NCBI RefSeq assembly: GCF_007830735.1
Contig: NZ_VLLN01000006.1
Location: forward strand, 62,001-126,000
DNA length: 64,000 nt
Reading direction: 5' to 3'
From: Geobacter argillaceus
GTDB taxonomy: Bacteria > Desulfobacterota > Desulfuromonadia > Geobacterales > DSM-12255
Positions 26,654 through 36,778 of this stretch are shown here, piece by piece. The notes below the pieces were generated by a model. The model was not told the DNA's origin. It ran no database searches and saw nothing but the letters and a program-made list of their open reading frames with translations. Made by a program: the position numbers and the translations under genes. Within the stretch, counting starts at the first letter, position 1. Each line of letters starts with the position of its first letter.

Positions 26654-28000
26654 TTAAAACTTGATGGTGATGTTGGCGCCGAAAAGGTGGGCATCGCTAT
26701 TAAAGGTACCGTTTTCACCCTTGAGCGTCTGCATGTTCTGGTTATTCACCGTCCGTTCCATGAATTTCACCCACATGTAGGCAAGATCCAGTGAGGCGTA
26801 ACTGTTGTGAAGACCGAGACCTAAAGCGACATTGTGCCGGTCGGAGTCGGGCAGCTCCGGACCCAGGGTCGAATCGGGAATCGGCGATTCGTCGTACGCA
26901 TAGCCGGCGCGCAGATCGATATTCTTCGAGTATGCATACTGCCCGCCCACCTTGTAAGCCCAGACGTCATTCCAGTTCTTTGCATCCGGCTTGTTATTGA
27001 AGCCGGCGAACTGTGCGCTGTTGAAATTGAACTGGAGCTTGTCGAAAGAGCTCCAGCCGGTCCGTTCGGCATCGAACTCCAGGGTCAGCTTCTCGGTCGG
27101 CTGCCAGGCAACGCCGATACTCAGGCTGTCCGGGAGGGTGAGGGTAGTCGAGGCTGAGGAGGTGATGCGGGTTCGGGAGTAGGGGGACGTGGCCGCCGTT
27201 GTCATCCCGATCAGGTTGAAGCCGGAACCAGTCGTGGGAATAAAATTGGCGTCGCCGTCGATATGGAGGGTGATTTCGCTTCGGTAGGCGAGACCGAACG
27301 AGAGATTATGGCACGGTTTCCACTTCAGTGCGAAGTTGTAGCCGACATCGGTGGCGGTGCCGTCCAGCCCCAGTGCTCCGAGTTCATAGGCACTGTTCGG
27401 GACGGTGGGGTCCGGACTGTAGGGCATTTTTTGCAGCGAGACAATGGCATGGGTGACATCGATGCCGGCGGCCACGGCCAGGTTCAGGTCGTTGAAGAGA
27501 TAGGCGACTGTGGGCTGGAAATTGATCGGCTTGATGGCGATATTCTGAATCTGGTTGCGGAAGGTGCTGCTGTCGTCCCAACTCTTGGCCAGGGGGTAGA
27601 TTGAGTTGATTCCGAGACCAAAGGTAAGCGGCAGGTTCTCCAGGGAATAGGTGGCGTACAGGCTGGGGGCGATGAAGAGGTCGCGCTTGGCCTTTTCGAA
27701 GACCGGGGTCGAGCCGACACCGGTCGGCGGATTGCCGCTCAGAGGGGTTGTGCCGGTAAACTCGGTTTGGGGGACAGCGATAACCAGAGAACCGAGATTG
27801 ACCTGTGCCCCTTTGAGATAGGCGATTCCGGCCGGGTTGTAATAGAGCGCGGACGGGTCGTCTGCTTGGGCTGTGAAGGCATTGGCCATCCCCATTGCCT
27901 TGGCCCCCTGCTCGTTGATCTTGAATCCTGCTCCCTGGGCCAGGGTAGCGGCCCCGACAATTGCGACCAACACATATGCGGATACCAGTTTCTTGCCCAT
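26654..28000 (-). CDS. fadL: FadL/OmpP1 outer membrane fatty acid transporter
   Basis: 448 residues. Signal peptide 1-23 (ends AQGAG), then the family start FKINEQGAKAMGMANAFTAQADDPSALYYNPAG, in which the NPAG motif is diagnostic. A beta-barrel with alternating strands fills the rest and ends in a terminal Phe (ANITIKF). FadL moves long-chain fatty acids or aromatic hydrophobes across the outer membrane. GGGAGGAATATC precedes the ATG at 28000. The promoter carries the MerR-type operator TTGACA-N5-GTCAAG, the same as the divergent acyl-CoA synthetase gene. Confidence 0.94.
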   Translation of the reverse strand: MGKKLVSAYVLVAIVGAATLAQGAGFKINEQGAKAMGMANAFTAQADDPSALYYNPAGIAYLKGAQVNLGSLVIAVPQTEFTGTTPLSGNPPTGVGSTPVFEKAKRDLFIAPSLYATYSLENLPLTFGLGINSIYPLAKSWDDSSTFRNQIQNIAIKPINFQPTVAYLFNDLNLAVAAGIDVTHAIVSLQKMPYSPDPTVPNSAYELGALGLDGTATDVGYNFALKWKPCHNLSFGLAYRSEITLHIDGDANFIPTTGSGFNLIGMTTAATSPYSRTRITSSASTTLTLPDSLSIGVAWQPTEKLTLEFDAERTGWSSFDKLQFNFNSAQFAGFNNKPDAKNWNDVWAYKVGGQYAYSKNIDLRAGYAYDESPIPDSTLGPELPDSDRHNVALGLGLHNSYASLDLAYMWVKFMERTVNNQNMQTLKGENGTFNSDAHLFGANITIKF

Positions 28001-28075
28001 GATATTCCTCCCTTTCTGTTTGCCCACCACCCGAAACAGCTCTATTGCCCTACCATTAAACCGTCTTTGGCCATA

Positions 28076-28105
28076 AAGCTAAATGACCTTGACGTCGATG
28101 TCAAG
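28076..28105 (-). promoter_or_regulatory. fadL promoter with MerR-type operator
   Basis: On the minus strand, TTGACA (28104-28099), 17 bases, then TAGCTT. The -35 is the first half of the dyad TTGACATCGACGTCAAG (28105-28089 region), so a bound regulator would cover the -35 box and spacer. Confidence 0.7.
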
Positions 28106-28359
28106 TTTAAATATAACATCGTTACCGTAAATTTTAACAGCAATACTAAATAGTACCACTAAAATAATATGTCATGCCCTGGTCACGCCTGATATGCAAC
28201 TTATTACCATAATAACGCCTGGTTATTCGATATGAAGGTTCTCGTGCGAAAAACGGAAGGGCGGAATTCAACGACAGGATACGACTATTTTGTCACCTGC
28301 CCCGGATGACGAACATAAGGTACGGTGATATAATTCATAAAAAGTTATTCTATCACTAC

Positions 28360-28388
28360 TTGACATGAGCGTTAAGGTTATGTATGCT
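28360..28388 (+). promoter_or_regulatory. Acyl-CoA synthetase promoter with MerR-type operator
   Basis: TTGACA at 28360-28365, 17 bases, TATGCT at 28383-28388. The operator TTGACATGAGCGTTAAG (28360-28376) overlaps the -35 and spacer in the same geometry as at fadL and etfB. Confidence 0.75.
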
Positions 28389-28420
28389 ACGGTTAAATCC
28401 TCACGGGACGGTGACGAGTC

Positions 28421-30235
28421 ATGAGCGAAATCCCCTACAAATCAATTCCTGATATGCTGAGGAAAAATGCCGCTGCGTTAAAGGGCAAGCTTGCCCTGAA
28501 ATACCGCAAGCAGAGGGAACATGTAACCCTCAGTTATGCTCAGTATTACCTGCGTGCACTGATGGCTGCACGGGGGCTGCGTAAGCTCAACATGCAGCCC
28601 GGAGACCGGATTGCCATACTTTCGGAGAACCGTGCCGGCTGGGTTATCGCCGACATGGGTATCCTCGCCGCACGGGGGGTCACCGTGCCGGTGTACGCCA
28701 CCAACACCCCCGAGCAGATCGAATACGTGCTGAACCATTCCGGGGCGTGGATCGTCTTTGTCTCTACGAAGTTCCAGTATTCCAAGCTGCTCAAGATCCG
28801 CGAGGCGATCCCGCAGGTGAAGCAGGTGATCTCGTTCGAACGCTTTCTCGGCGACCCCAAATTGCCGGTCTGTACCTTTTACCAACTGTCCGAGATCGAC
28901 CTGCCGATCACGGAAGATGAGCAGCGCGAACTGGAGGCCGAGATCGACCTGATCACCCCCGATGACCTGCTGACCGTCATCTACACCTCCGGTACGACCG
29001 GCGTGCCGAAAGGGGTAATGCTCACCCACGGCAACATCCTTTTCGATGCCTGGTACGGCGCCAAAAAGGCAGCAATAGTGAGCGAGCGGGATACGTTTCT
29101 CAGCTTTCTCCCCTTGAGCCACGTATTCGAGAGGACAGTCGGCTACTACCTGGCCATCATGCGCGGCGCCCTGATGGCCTTTGCCGACAGCATCGAAAAG
29201 GTGCCGGAGAATATGCAGGAGGTGAAGCCGACGATCATGATCTGCGTCCCCAGGCTGTTCGAGAAGATCTATTCCCGCATCTTCGAAACCGTGCACAAGA
29301 TGCCGCTGGTGAAGCGGTGGTTGTTTCACTGGGCGCTCAGGATTGGCAAGGAGTATGTGGATACCAAGTATGTGGAACAGAGGGAACCTGCTTTCGCGAC
29401 CAGGGCCGAATACGCCCTGGCCGACCTGCTGATCTTCAGGAAGCTCAGGGAGATCTTCGGCGGCAACATGCGCGCCTTCTGCTCAGGCGGCGCGCCGCTG
29501 GACAAGACGATCAACGAGTTCTTCTGGATCATCGGCCTTCCCATCCTCGAAGGGTACGGCTTGACCGAGACCAGCCCTATCGTTACGATCAATACCAGGG
29601 AGGCGGTCCGCTTCGGTTCGATCGGCACGGTTCTGGAGTATACCGAGGTCAAATGCGACAAGGATGGAGAGTTGCTGGTCAAGGGACCGCAGGTGATGGC
29701 CGGTTATTACAACGACCCGGAAGCGACGCGGCAGACGATCGAAGATGGCTGGTTCAGGACCGGCGATATCGGTCATATCGACGATGGCTTTGTCTACATC
29801 ACGGATCGGAAAAAAGAGTTGATCATCACTGCCGGCGGCAAGAATATCGCCCCCCAGCCGGTGGAAAACGAGTTGAAACTCGACAAGTACATCTCCCAGT
29901 CCTATGTGTACGGCGACCGTAAACCGTATCTGGTTGCGCTCCTGGTACCGAATTTCGAACGGATCGTCGAATATGCCCGGGAACACCATATCAATTACTA
30001 CGACATGGACGACCTGGTCATGAATGAAGAGATCGAATCCCTGCTCACGCAGCGGGTGGCAGAGATCAACAGCCGCCTGGCCCAGTACGAAAGCATCAAG
30101 AAATTCGTTCTGCTGCCGCGCGACTTCTCCATCGATGGCGGCGAATTGACCCCGACGCTGAAGCTCAGGCGGAAGGTTATTCACGACAAATACAAGGACC
30201 GGATCGAGCGGATGTATGCGGAGAACGGCAATTGA
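28421..30235 (+). CDS. Long-chain acyl-CoA synthetase (AMP-forming)
   Basis: 604 residues of the adenylate-forming family, FACL15/AMP-forming long-chain branch. ATP-binding motif YTSGTTGVPKGVMLTHGN near residue 190, EGYGLTETSPIVT near 380, and TDRKKELIITAGGKNIAPQPVE near 465. It charges free fatty acids with CoA. It is first in a long plus-strand series of beta-oxidation genes and has its own promoter with the shared operator. The ribosome site before ATG 28421 is weak (GGGACGGTGACG). Confidence 0.93.
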   Translation: MSEIPYKSIPDMLRKNAAALKGKLALKYRKQREHVTLSYAQYYLRALMAARGLRKLNMQPGDRIAILSENRAGWVIADMGILAARGVTVPVYATNTPEQIEYVLNHSGAWIVFVSTKFQYSKLLKIREAIPQVKQVISFERFLGDPKLPVCTFYQLSEIDLPITEDEQRELEAEIDLITPDDLLTVIYTSGTTGVPKGVMLTHGNILFDAWYGAKKAAIVSERDTFLSFLPLSHVFERTVGYYLAIMRGALMAFADSIEKVPENMQEVKPTIMICVPRLFEKIYSRIFETVHKMPLVKRWLFHWALRIGKEYVDTKYVEQREPAFATRAEYALADLLIFRKLREIFGGNMRAFCSGGAPLDKTINEFFWIIGLPILEGYGLTETSPIVTINTREAVRFGSIGTVLEYTEVKCDKDGELLVKGPQVMAGYYNDPEATRQTIEDGWFRTGDIGHIDDGFVYITDRKKELIITAGGKNIAPQPVENELKLDKYISQSYVYGDRKPYLVALLVPNFERIVEYAREHHINYYDMDDLVMNEEIESLLTQRVAEINSRLAQYESIKKFVLLPRDFSIDGGELTPTLKLRRKVIHDKYKDRIERMYAENGN

Positions 30236-30291
30236 GAAATGCTCCGCCCCTACGGATACCATGTCATTAAGCAACCATACGGAGGAACACG

Positions 30292-32679
30292 ATGAAACGT
30301 ATCAACAAGGTAGCAGTTCTCGGGGCAGGGGTCATGGGGGCAACCATTGCGGCCCACCTGGCCAATGCCGGCATTCGGACGCTCCTGCTGGATATCGTCC
30401 CCGGGGAGTTGAACAACGCGGAAAAGGGGGCCGGGCTTACCCTGAACGACGGGGTGGTCAGGAACCGCTTTGCCGCATCGGGCCTGGAAGGGGTGAAGAA
30501 GATGAAGCCGGCCCCCTTTTTCCTCCCTGCCTACGCAGCCTCCATCGAGGTGGGTAACTTCGATGACGACATGGCCAGGCTGAAGGAGTGCGACTGGGTG
30601 ATCGAGGTGGTCGTGGAGAACATGGTCATCAAGAAGCAGTTGTTCACGGAAAAGGTGGTACCCAACCTCAAGGAAGGGGCCATCCTGTCCACCAACACCA
30701 GCGGGCTCTCGGTCAACGAAATGGCCTCGTGCCTCCCGGTGGACATCAGGAAGAGATTCCTGGTGACCCACTTCTTCAACCCCCCACGCTACATGAGACT
30801 TCTGGAGATCGTCCCCTGCAGCGAGACCGACCCGACGGTGACCGCAGCCATGACCGACTTCTGTGCCAAACGGCTCGGCAAAGGGATTGTCCATGCCAAG
30901 GACACCCCGAATTTCATCGCTAACCGGATCGGCGTCTACGCCATTGCCAACAGCATCCGCACCATGCTGGCCATGGGGCTGACCGTGGAGGAGGTGGATG
31001 CCGTTGCCGGTCCGGCCACGGCCCGCCCCAAGAGCGCCGCCTTCCGCACTGCCGACCTGGTGGGTATCGACACCCTGCGGCATGTGGCGAACAACTCCTA
31101 CGCACTCCTGGTGGATGACGAGGAGCGGGAGATCTTCCGCCTGCCCCCCTTCATCGAGGCCATGGTCGAAAAGGGGCTCCTGGGTAACAAGAGCCGGCAG
31201 GGATTCTTCAAAAAGGTCAAGGACGACAACGGGACCTCTTTCTTCTATTACGATTACGTCACCGGCGACTACCAGCCGTCAAAACGTCCTAAATTCGCTT
31301 CGGTGGAGGGGGTAAAGCAGATCGACGACCCGGCGAAGCGGCTCCAGACGGTGGTCACCGGCACGGACACTGCTGCCGAGTTTGCCTGGCGAAACCTGCG
31401 GGACACCCTCATCTACACCTTCAAACGAATCCCGGAGATCGCCGACGACATCGTCAATATCGACAATGCCATGCGCTGGGGGTTCAACTGGGAGCTCGGG
31501 CCGTTCGAGATGTTCGACGCCATTGGCGTGGCGTATTTCGTTGCGCGGGCGGAAAAGGACGGGGTGACGGTTCCGGCCGGCCTGAAGGATATCGAGCGGT
31601 TCTACCGCTTCGAGGCCGGGAAGAAGCAGTATTACTGCGTCGACGGCAAGGCCTACCGCGACCTGCCGGTCCGGTCCGACCGGATATCCCTTTCCATCCT
31701 CAAAGAAAGCGGTGCGGTCGTGGAACAGAACAGCGGCGCTTCGGTGGTGGACCTGGGGGACGGCGTCTTCTGCCTGGAGTTCCACACCAAGATGAACGCC
31801 ATCGGCAACGAGGTCCTTGCCATGGTTCACAAGGCGCTCAAACGGACCGAGGAGGAAGGGGTCGGCCTGGTGATCGCCAACGAGGGGGCCATGTTCTCGG
31901 CCGGCGCCAACCTGATGCTGCTGGTGATGGCCATTGCCGAAGGGGCCTATGACGAGATCAATATGTCGGTCAAAGGGTTCCAGAAGGCGATGATGGCGAT
32001 CAAGTACGCCACGATCCCGGTGGTGGCCGCTCCCCACAACCTGGTCATGGGAGGCGGGTGCGAAACCTGCCTCCATTGCGATGCCATCATCCCCCATGCC
32101 GAGACCTATATGGGACTGGTGGAGCTGGGTGTGGGGCTGCTCCCGGCCGGCGGCGGCACCAAGGAGATGGCCATCCGCGCCATCAAACTGGCCGAACAGT
32201 ATGAAACAGACGTGCAGCCGTTCCTGATCAAGAACTATATGAACATCGCCATGGCCAGGGTCAGCATGTCGGCGGCCGAGCTGTACGACATGGGGTTCAT
32301 GCGGCCGGGCGACGGCATCTCCATGGACCTGGATCGCCGCATCTACGACGCCAAGCAGCGGGTCATCGCCCTCTCTGCCAACTATCGTCCGTCCACGCCG
32401 CTCGTCGACCTGAAAGCTCCCGGCAGGAGCGTGGCCGCCACCATCAAGTCCCAGCTCTGGAACATGCGGATGGGGGGCTTCATCTCCGAGTACGACCAGT
32501 TCCTGGCCGGCACCGTTGCCGAGGTCATCACCGGCGGCGATGTCCCGGCCGGCACCCCGATCACCGAGGAGTACCTGCTGGAGCTGGAACGGGAGGCATT
32601 CGTCCGGCTCTGCGGCCAGAAGAAGACCCTGGAGCGGATCCAGCATATGCTGAAGAAGGGGAAGCCGCTGCGGAATTAA
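30292..32679 (+). CDS. 3-hydroxyacyl-CoA dehydrogenase / enoyl-CoA hydratase fusion (FadN type)
   Basis: 795 residues with the dehydrogenase first and the hydratase last, the order of Bacillus FadN, not of E. coli FadB. NAD site VLGAGVMGATIAAHLANAG at residues 9-27, the family HFFNPPRYMRLLE near 165, and a second dehydrogenase C-domain around 370-470. The crotonase domain from about 490 contains MFSAGANLMLL and MGGGCETCLHCD with an oxyanion-hole pair. It performs two steps of beta-oxidation. A GGAGG-like site precedes ATG 30292. It is followed by thiolase, which completes the cycle. Confidence 0.92.
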   Translation: MKRINKVAVLGAGVMGATIAAHLANAGIRTLLLDIVPGELNNAEKGAGLTLNDGVVRNRFAASGLEGVKKMKPAPFFLPAYAASIEVGNFDDDMARLKECDWVIEVVVENMVIKKQLFTEKVVPNLKEGAILSTNTSGLSVNEMASCLPVDIRKRFLVTHFFNPPRYMRLLEIVPCSETDPTVTAAMTDFCAKRLGKGIVHAKDTPNFIANRIGVYAIANSIRTMLAMGLTVEEVDAVAGPATARPKSAAFRTADLVGIDTLRHVANNSYALLVDDEEREIFRLPPFIEAMVEKGLLGNKSRQGFFKKVKDDNGTSFFYYDYVTGDYQPSKRPKFASVEGVKQIDDPAKRLQTVVTGTDTAAEFAWRNLRDTLIYTFKRIPEIADDIVNIDNAMRWGFNWELGPFEMFDAIGVAYFVARAEKDGVTVPAGLKDIERFYRFEAGKKQYYCVDGKAYRDLPVRSDRISLSILKESGAVVEQNSGASVVDLGDGVFCLEFHTKMNAIGNEVLAMVHKALKRTEEEGVGLVIANEGAMFSAGANLMLLVMAIAEGAYDEINMSVKGFQKAMMAIKYATIPVVAAPHNLVMGGGCETCLHCDAIIPHAETYMGLVELGVGLLPAGGGTKEMAIRAIKLAEQYETDVQPFLIKNYMNIAMARVSMSAAELYDMGFMRPGDGISMDLDRRIYDAKQRVIALSANYRPSTPLVDLKAPGRSVAATIKSQLWNMRMGGFISEYDQFLAGTVAEVITGGDVPAGTPITEEYLLELEREAFVRLCGQKKTLERIQHMLKKGKPLRN

Positions 32680-32690
32680 CGGCAACTTGG

Positions 32691-32762
32691 TAGGGGCGAT
32701 CCTTGTGATCGCCCATTGTGAGGCGGATACCAATTCAAGGCGAATACAAGATTCGCCCCTAC
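32691..32762 (+). repeat. REP-like GGGGCGA palindromic element, copy 1
   Basis: Begins TAGGGGCGATCCTTGTGATC and ends GGCGAATACAAGATTCGCCC-CTAC. Each end is itself a small palindrome and the ends are inverted to each other, the look of an inverted-repeat intergenic element. It fills the gap between the dehydrogenase and thiolase genes. Confidence 0.8.
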
Positions 32763-32784
32763 AGACAATCAACGGAGGAAACCG

Positions 32785-33957
32785 ATGAAAACCGCATACA
32801 TCCTGGCAGCCTGCCGCACCGCCGGGTGCAGGGCCAAAAAGGGAAAATTCAGGGATATGAGGCCGGACGACCTGGCTGCTGCCGCCATCAGGGGGGTACT
32901 GGACCGGTCCGGCATCGACCCGCGGGACGTGGAGGACGTCATCATGGGGTGCGCCTTCCCCGAAGGGGAGCAGGGGATGAACATGGCACGGGTGGCGGCC
33001 ATGCGGGCCGGCCTGCCGGTGGAGGTCCCGGCCCAGACCGTGAACCGTTTCTGCTCGTCCGGGCTGCAGACCATTGCCACCGCAGCGGAGCGGATCATGG
33101 CCGGCTTTAGCGACTGCATCATCGCCGGCGGCGCCGAGAGCATGACCATGATCCCGATGGGAGGGGTGAAATACAGCGCCAACCCGTCACTGGTGGCTTC
33201 CTGGCCCGAATCCTTCGCCTCCATGGGGATCACTGCCGAACTGGTGGCGGACCGGTATGCCATCACCCGCGAGGACCAGGACGCCTTTGCCGCGGCCAGC
33301 CACCAAAAGGCTGCCGCAGCCATTAGCCAGGGAAAGTTCAAGGACGAAATCGTGGCGGTGGAAGTGGAAAACTGTTCACTGGCGAACGGCAGAATGAAGA
33401 AGACGAAAGCGCTGGTTGATGGCGACGACGGCGTCCGGAGCGACACCAGTGCAGCGGGACTGGCCAAGCTCAAGCCGGCGTTCAAGGCAAACGGTTCGGT
33501 CACTGCCGGCAACTCATCCCAGATGACCGACGGCGCAGCCGCCGTGCTGGTGGTTTCCGGCGAGTATCTGGAGCGGATCGGGAAAAAGGCCTTGGCCCGG
33601 TTCGTTGCCTTTAGCGTGAAGGGGGTGGCGCCGGAGGTCATGGGGATCGGTCCGGTGGCGGCCATCCCGGCGGCATTGAAGCTGGCCGGGCTTACCCTGG
33701 CGGATATCGGGCTGATCGAGCTGAACGAGGCGTTCGCGGCTCAGTCCCTCGCCTGCGTCAGGGAGCTCGGGATCGATCCGGCCAGGGTAAACGTGAACGG
33801 CGGCGCCATTGCCCTCGGTCACCCGCTCGGCTGCACCGGCGCCAAGCTGACCGCGACGCTTCTGCACGAGATGCAGCGAAGCTCTACCCGCTACGGCATG
33901 GTTTCCATGTGCATCGGCGGCGGCATGGGTGCGGCCGGGATTTTCGAAAACATGTAG
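32785..33957 (+). CDS. Acetyl-CoA acyltransferase (thiolase)
   Basis: 390 residues, the normal thiolase length. The acyl-enzyme Cys is in NRFCSSGLQTIA near residue 90. ELNEAFAAQSLA and the second Cys region GHPLGCTGAKL near 350 are present, as is the C-terminal GMVSMCIGGGMGAA. It cleaves 3-ketoacyl-CoA to acetyl-CoA. The last codons run straight into repeat copy 2, whose first TAG is the stop codon. Chain-length preference is not visible; the context points to the fadA role. Confidence 0.94.
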   Translation: MKTAYILAACRTAGCRAKKGKFRDMRPDDLAAAAIRGVLDRSGIDPRDVEDVIMGCAFPEGEQGMNMARVAAMRAGLPVEVPAQTVNRFCSSGLQTIATAAERIMAGFSDCIIAGGAESMTMIPMGGVKYSANPSLVASWPESFASMGITAELVADRYAITREDQDAFAAASHQKAAAAISQGKFKDEIVAVEVENCSLANGRMKKTKALVDGDDGVRSDTSAAGLAKLKPAFKANGSVTAGNSSQMTDGAAAVLVVSGEYLERIGKKALARFVAFSVKGVAPEVMGIGPVAAIPAALKLAGLTLADIGLIELNEAFAAQSLACVRELGIDPARVNVNGGAIALGHPLGCTGAKLTATLLHEMQRSSTRYGMVSMCIGGGMGAAGIFENM

Positions 33958-34027
33958 GGACGATCCTTGTGATCACCCTCTACCGGGACGGATACACAAT
34001 CAGGGCGAATACAAGATTCGCCCCTAC
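33955..34027 (+). repeat. REP-like GGGGCGA palindromic element, copy 2
   Basis: TAGGGACGATCCTTGTGATC at the start and GGGCGAATACAAGATTCGCC-CCTAC at the end match copy 1. The stop codon of the thiolase gene is the first TAG of the element. It sits between thiolase and acyl-CoA dehydrogenase genes. Confidence 0.8.
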
Positions 34028-34050
34028 CAAAATCATTTCGAGGTGACCAC

Positions 34051-35829
34051 ATGGCTGCGAAACTTTTCAAAGGTGCCGAATACCTGATTACCGGGGTAAC
34101 CAAGGACGATATCTTCACCCCGGAGGATTTTACCGACGAACAGCGTCAGATTGGCGAGACCACCGAACAGTTTGTCATCAACGACGTCCTGCCGCACCAG
34201 GAGGAGATCGAGAACCACGACTTCGACCGGGTGGTCAGCCTGATGCGCCGGTGCGGGGAGCTGGGGCTCCTGATGATGGATGCCCCGGAGGAGTACGGCG
34301 GGCTGGATCTGGACAAGGCGACCAGCATGCTGGCAGCGGAGAAGATCTCCCTGGCCGGCTCCTTTTCGGTGGCCTATGCGGCCCACACCGGCATCGGCAC
34401 CCTGCCGCTGGTCTACTACGGCACCGAGGCTCAGAAGCAAAAGTACCTGGGAAAGATCATCAGCGGCGAATGGACCTCTGCCTACTGCCTGACTGAGCCC
34501 GACTCGGGAAGCGATGCCCTGGGGGCCAAGACGAACGCCGTCCTGTCCGAGGATGGCAAATATTATATCCTGAACGGCACCAAGCAGTTCATCACCAACG
34601 GCAGCTTCGCCAACCTCTACACGGTCTTTGCCAAGATCGACAAGGTGCATTTCACCGCCTTCCTGGTGGAGCGAACCTTCGACGGGGTGACGCAGGGAGC
34701 GGAAGAAAAGAAGATGGGGATCAAGGGCTCCTCCACCACCCAGATCATTTTGGAGAATGCCAGGGTGCCGGTGGAAAACGTGCTGGGTGAGATCGGCAAG
34801 GGACACAAGATCGCCTTCAACGTCCTGAACGTGGGGCGGTTCAAGCTCGGCGCGGCGGTCACCGGGGCGGCCAAGAATGCCTTTAGTGTGGGGGTGAAAT
34901 ACGCCAACATGCGCAAACAGTTCGGCACCGAGATCAGCTCCTTCGGCGCCATCAAGGAGAAGATTGCCGACATGGCGGCCTCCCTGTTCGCCGCCGAGTC
35001 GCTGGTCTACCGCCTGGCAGGGCTGATCGACGACCGGCTGGCCACCATCCCCAAAGATACCCCTAACTACTACGACGCTTACCAGCAGGGGATCGAGGAG
35101 TACTCCATCGAATGCGCCATTGCCAAGGTCTTTTGCAGCGAGGTGCTGGCCCGGGTGGTTGACGAGGTGGTGCAGATCCACGGCGGCTACGGCTTCATCC
35201 AGGATTACCCAGCCGAGCGCTTCTATCGCGACGAACGGATCAACCGGATCTTCGAGGGAACCAACGAGATCAACCGCCTGCTGATCCCCGGCACCATCCT
35301 GCGCCGCGCCATGAAGGGGGAGATTCCGCTCCAGCAGTCGGCGATGAAGGCGTTCGAATCGCTGATGACCCCTTCGCTCGACGAGCTCGATGACACCGTT
35401 CCCTTTGCCGCGGAAAAGGTGCTGATCGCCAACCTGAAAAAGGCGTTTCTGGTGGTGGCGGGGAGTGGAGCCCAGAAGTTCATGGCAACCATCAAGGACG
35501 AGCAGGAGATCCTCTTGGCAGCGGCCGACGTGGCCATCAACATCTTTGCCATCGAGAGCGCCGTGCTCAGGGCCGAAAAGATCCTGCCTTCCTTAAGCGA
35601 CAACCGGAAGGCAGCGGTCACGGCGGCGGTCAGGAGTTTCACCTTCGAGGCAGCGGAGCGGACCACCACCGCTGCCCGCAAGGCGGCCTTCTACATCGAG
35701 GAGGGTGACAATCTGACCATGCTCCTGGCCGGCATCAGGCGCTTCACCAAATACGACGCCACCGGGCTGCTCAAGGCCAAGCGGCTCCTGGCCGACGCCT
35801 GCATCGAGGCTGAGAAATACATCTTTTGA
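34051..35829 (+). CDS. Acyl-CoA dehydrogenase with C-terminal extension
   Basis: 592 residues, longer than the 380-residue core because of a helical C-terminal domain, as in VLCAD-like bacterial enzymes. Core motifs: AYCLTEPDSGSDA (FAD/substrate), GIKGSSTTQIILENARVP, and the catalytic-base region IHGGYGFIQDYPAERFYRDERINRIFEGTNEINR. It oxidises acyl-CoA to enoyl-CoA and hands electrons to EtfAB, whose genes are at 50.6 kb under the same operator. GAGGTGACC precedes ATG 34051. Confidence 0.93.
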   Translation: MAAKLFKGAEYLITGVTKDDIFTPEDFTDEQRQIGETTEQFVINDVLPHQEEIENHDFDRVVSLMRRCGELGLLMMDAPEEYGGLDLDKATSMLAAEKISLAGSFSVAYAAHTGIGTLPLVYYGTEAQKQKYLGKIISGEWTSAYCLTEPDSGSDALGAKTNAVLSEDGKYYILNGTKQFITNGSFANLYTVFAKIDKVHFTAFLVERTFDGVTQGAEEKKMGIKGSSTTQIILENARVPVENVLGEIGKGHKIAFNVLNVGRFKLGAAVTGAAKNAFSVGVKYANMRKQFGTEISSFGAIKEKIADMAASLFAAESLVYRLAGLIDDRLATIPKDTPNYYDAYQQGIEEYSIECAIAKVFCSEVLARVVDEVVQIHGGYGFIQDYPAERFYRDERINRIFEGTNEINRLLIPGTILRRAMKGEIPLQQSAMKAFESLMTPSLDELDDTVPFAAEKVLIANLKKAFLVVAGSGAQKFMATIKDEQEILLAAADVAINIFAIESAVLRAEKILPSLSDNRKAAVTAAVRSFTFEAAERTTTAARKAAFYIEEGDNLTMLLAGIRRFTKYDATGLLKAKRLLADACIEAEKYIF

Positions 35830-35831
35830 CC

Positions 35832-36770
35832 ATGCGCCAGCACACGGTTCAAACGCCGTACGTCGTCGGCGAGGCCCACTTTTACTCCATGGAGACCGGG
35901 GAGGGGCTCGTTCTGTTCGATACCGGCCCGCCAACGCCGGAAGGGGAGTCATGCCTGACAGCGGCGGTCGATCTGAAGCGCCTGCACAGCCTGTTCGTCA
36001 CCCATGGCCATATCGACCATTACGGCCTGGCCGATTTTGTCATGAAGAACAGTGCGGTCCGGGTCTACATCGGCCGCAGGGACAGCGTCAAGTTCAGCCG
36101 CTATCGGGAACGAAGGGCCCACGGTGCTGAGATCATCAAACAGCTCGGCTTTGGTGACGGGTTTGTGCAGCAATTGCGCGATACGTTCAGGCAGGCCGAG
36201 CCCAGTCCGGCATTGCTGGCACAGTGCCGGATCGTCGAGGAGTCCCCGGAACTGGCCGGGATGGGGATCGACTGGCTGGCCTGTCCCGGACACTCCCAGA
36301 GCGATATGGTCTACCTGGTGGGTGACTACGCCGTGACCGGCGACCTGCTGCTGAACAACATCTTCCAGGCGCCGCTCCTGGATGTGGACCTGGAGACATT
36401 CACGGGCCGCTTCCGAAACTACGACGCCTACTGCCGCTCCCTGCTCAACCTGGTCAAGCTGCGGGGGCGGCGAATCATGCCGGGTCACCGGCAGACGGTG
36501 CCAGGGGTTGACGAGGCGATCCTCTTCTATGTCGCGACACTGCTGGAGCGTGCCGGCCAGCTACGATCGCTGCGGCATCTGCCGATCGAAAGCATACTCG
36601 ACCGGCTTTTTCAGGGCAGGCTTACGGACGCGTTCTCAATCTACCTGAAAGCGTCCGAGATCGTCTTCATGCTGGATTTCCTGGAGAACCCCGCACTGCT
36701 CAAGGAGTCTCTGGAGCAGTGCGGACTGTTCGAGCGGGTGGAAGAGGCATACACGGCAGTTGCTGGGTAG
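35832..36770 (+). CDS. Metallo-beta-lactamase-fold hydrolase
   Basis: 312 residues. The metal motif HGHIDH (in LFVTHGHIDHYGLADF) occurs near residue 58, followed by CPGHSQSDMVYLVGDYAVTGD near 155 and MPGHRQT near 215. These are zinc or iron ligands of the glyoxalase II/thioesterase-like MBL group. ATG 35832 is preferred to the TTG at 35826, which sits within the upstream stop. In this setting it may hydrolyse acyl-CoA or a related thioester, but that is inference. It is inside the beta-oxidation series. Confidence 0.82.
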   Translation: MRQHTVQTPYVVGEAHFYSMETGEGLVLFDTGPPTPEGESCLTAAVDLKRLHSLFVTHGHIDHYGLADFVMKNSAVRVYIGRRDSVKFSRYRERRAHGAEIIKQLGFGDGFVQQLRDTFRQAEPSPALLAQCRIVEESPELAGMGIDWLACPGHSQSDMVYLVGDYAVTGDLLLNNIFQAPLLDVDLETFTGRFRNYDAYCRSLLNLVKLRGRRIMPGHRQTVPGVDEAILFYVATLLERAGQLRSLRHLPIESILDRLFQGRLTDAFSIYLKASEIVFMLDFLENPALLKESLEQCGLFERVEEAYTAVAG

Positions 36771-36778
36771 CTGCAACC

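Noticed and set aside
24452-26794. A 780-codon plus-strand frame opposite the lipase gene
   Set aside because: Low-complexity Gly/Arg/Glu composition and no motifs; the minus-strand frame has a lipobox and a serine hydrolase elbow.
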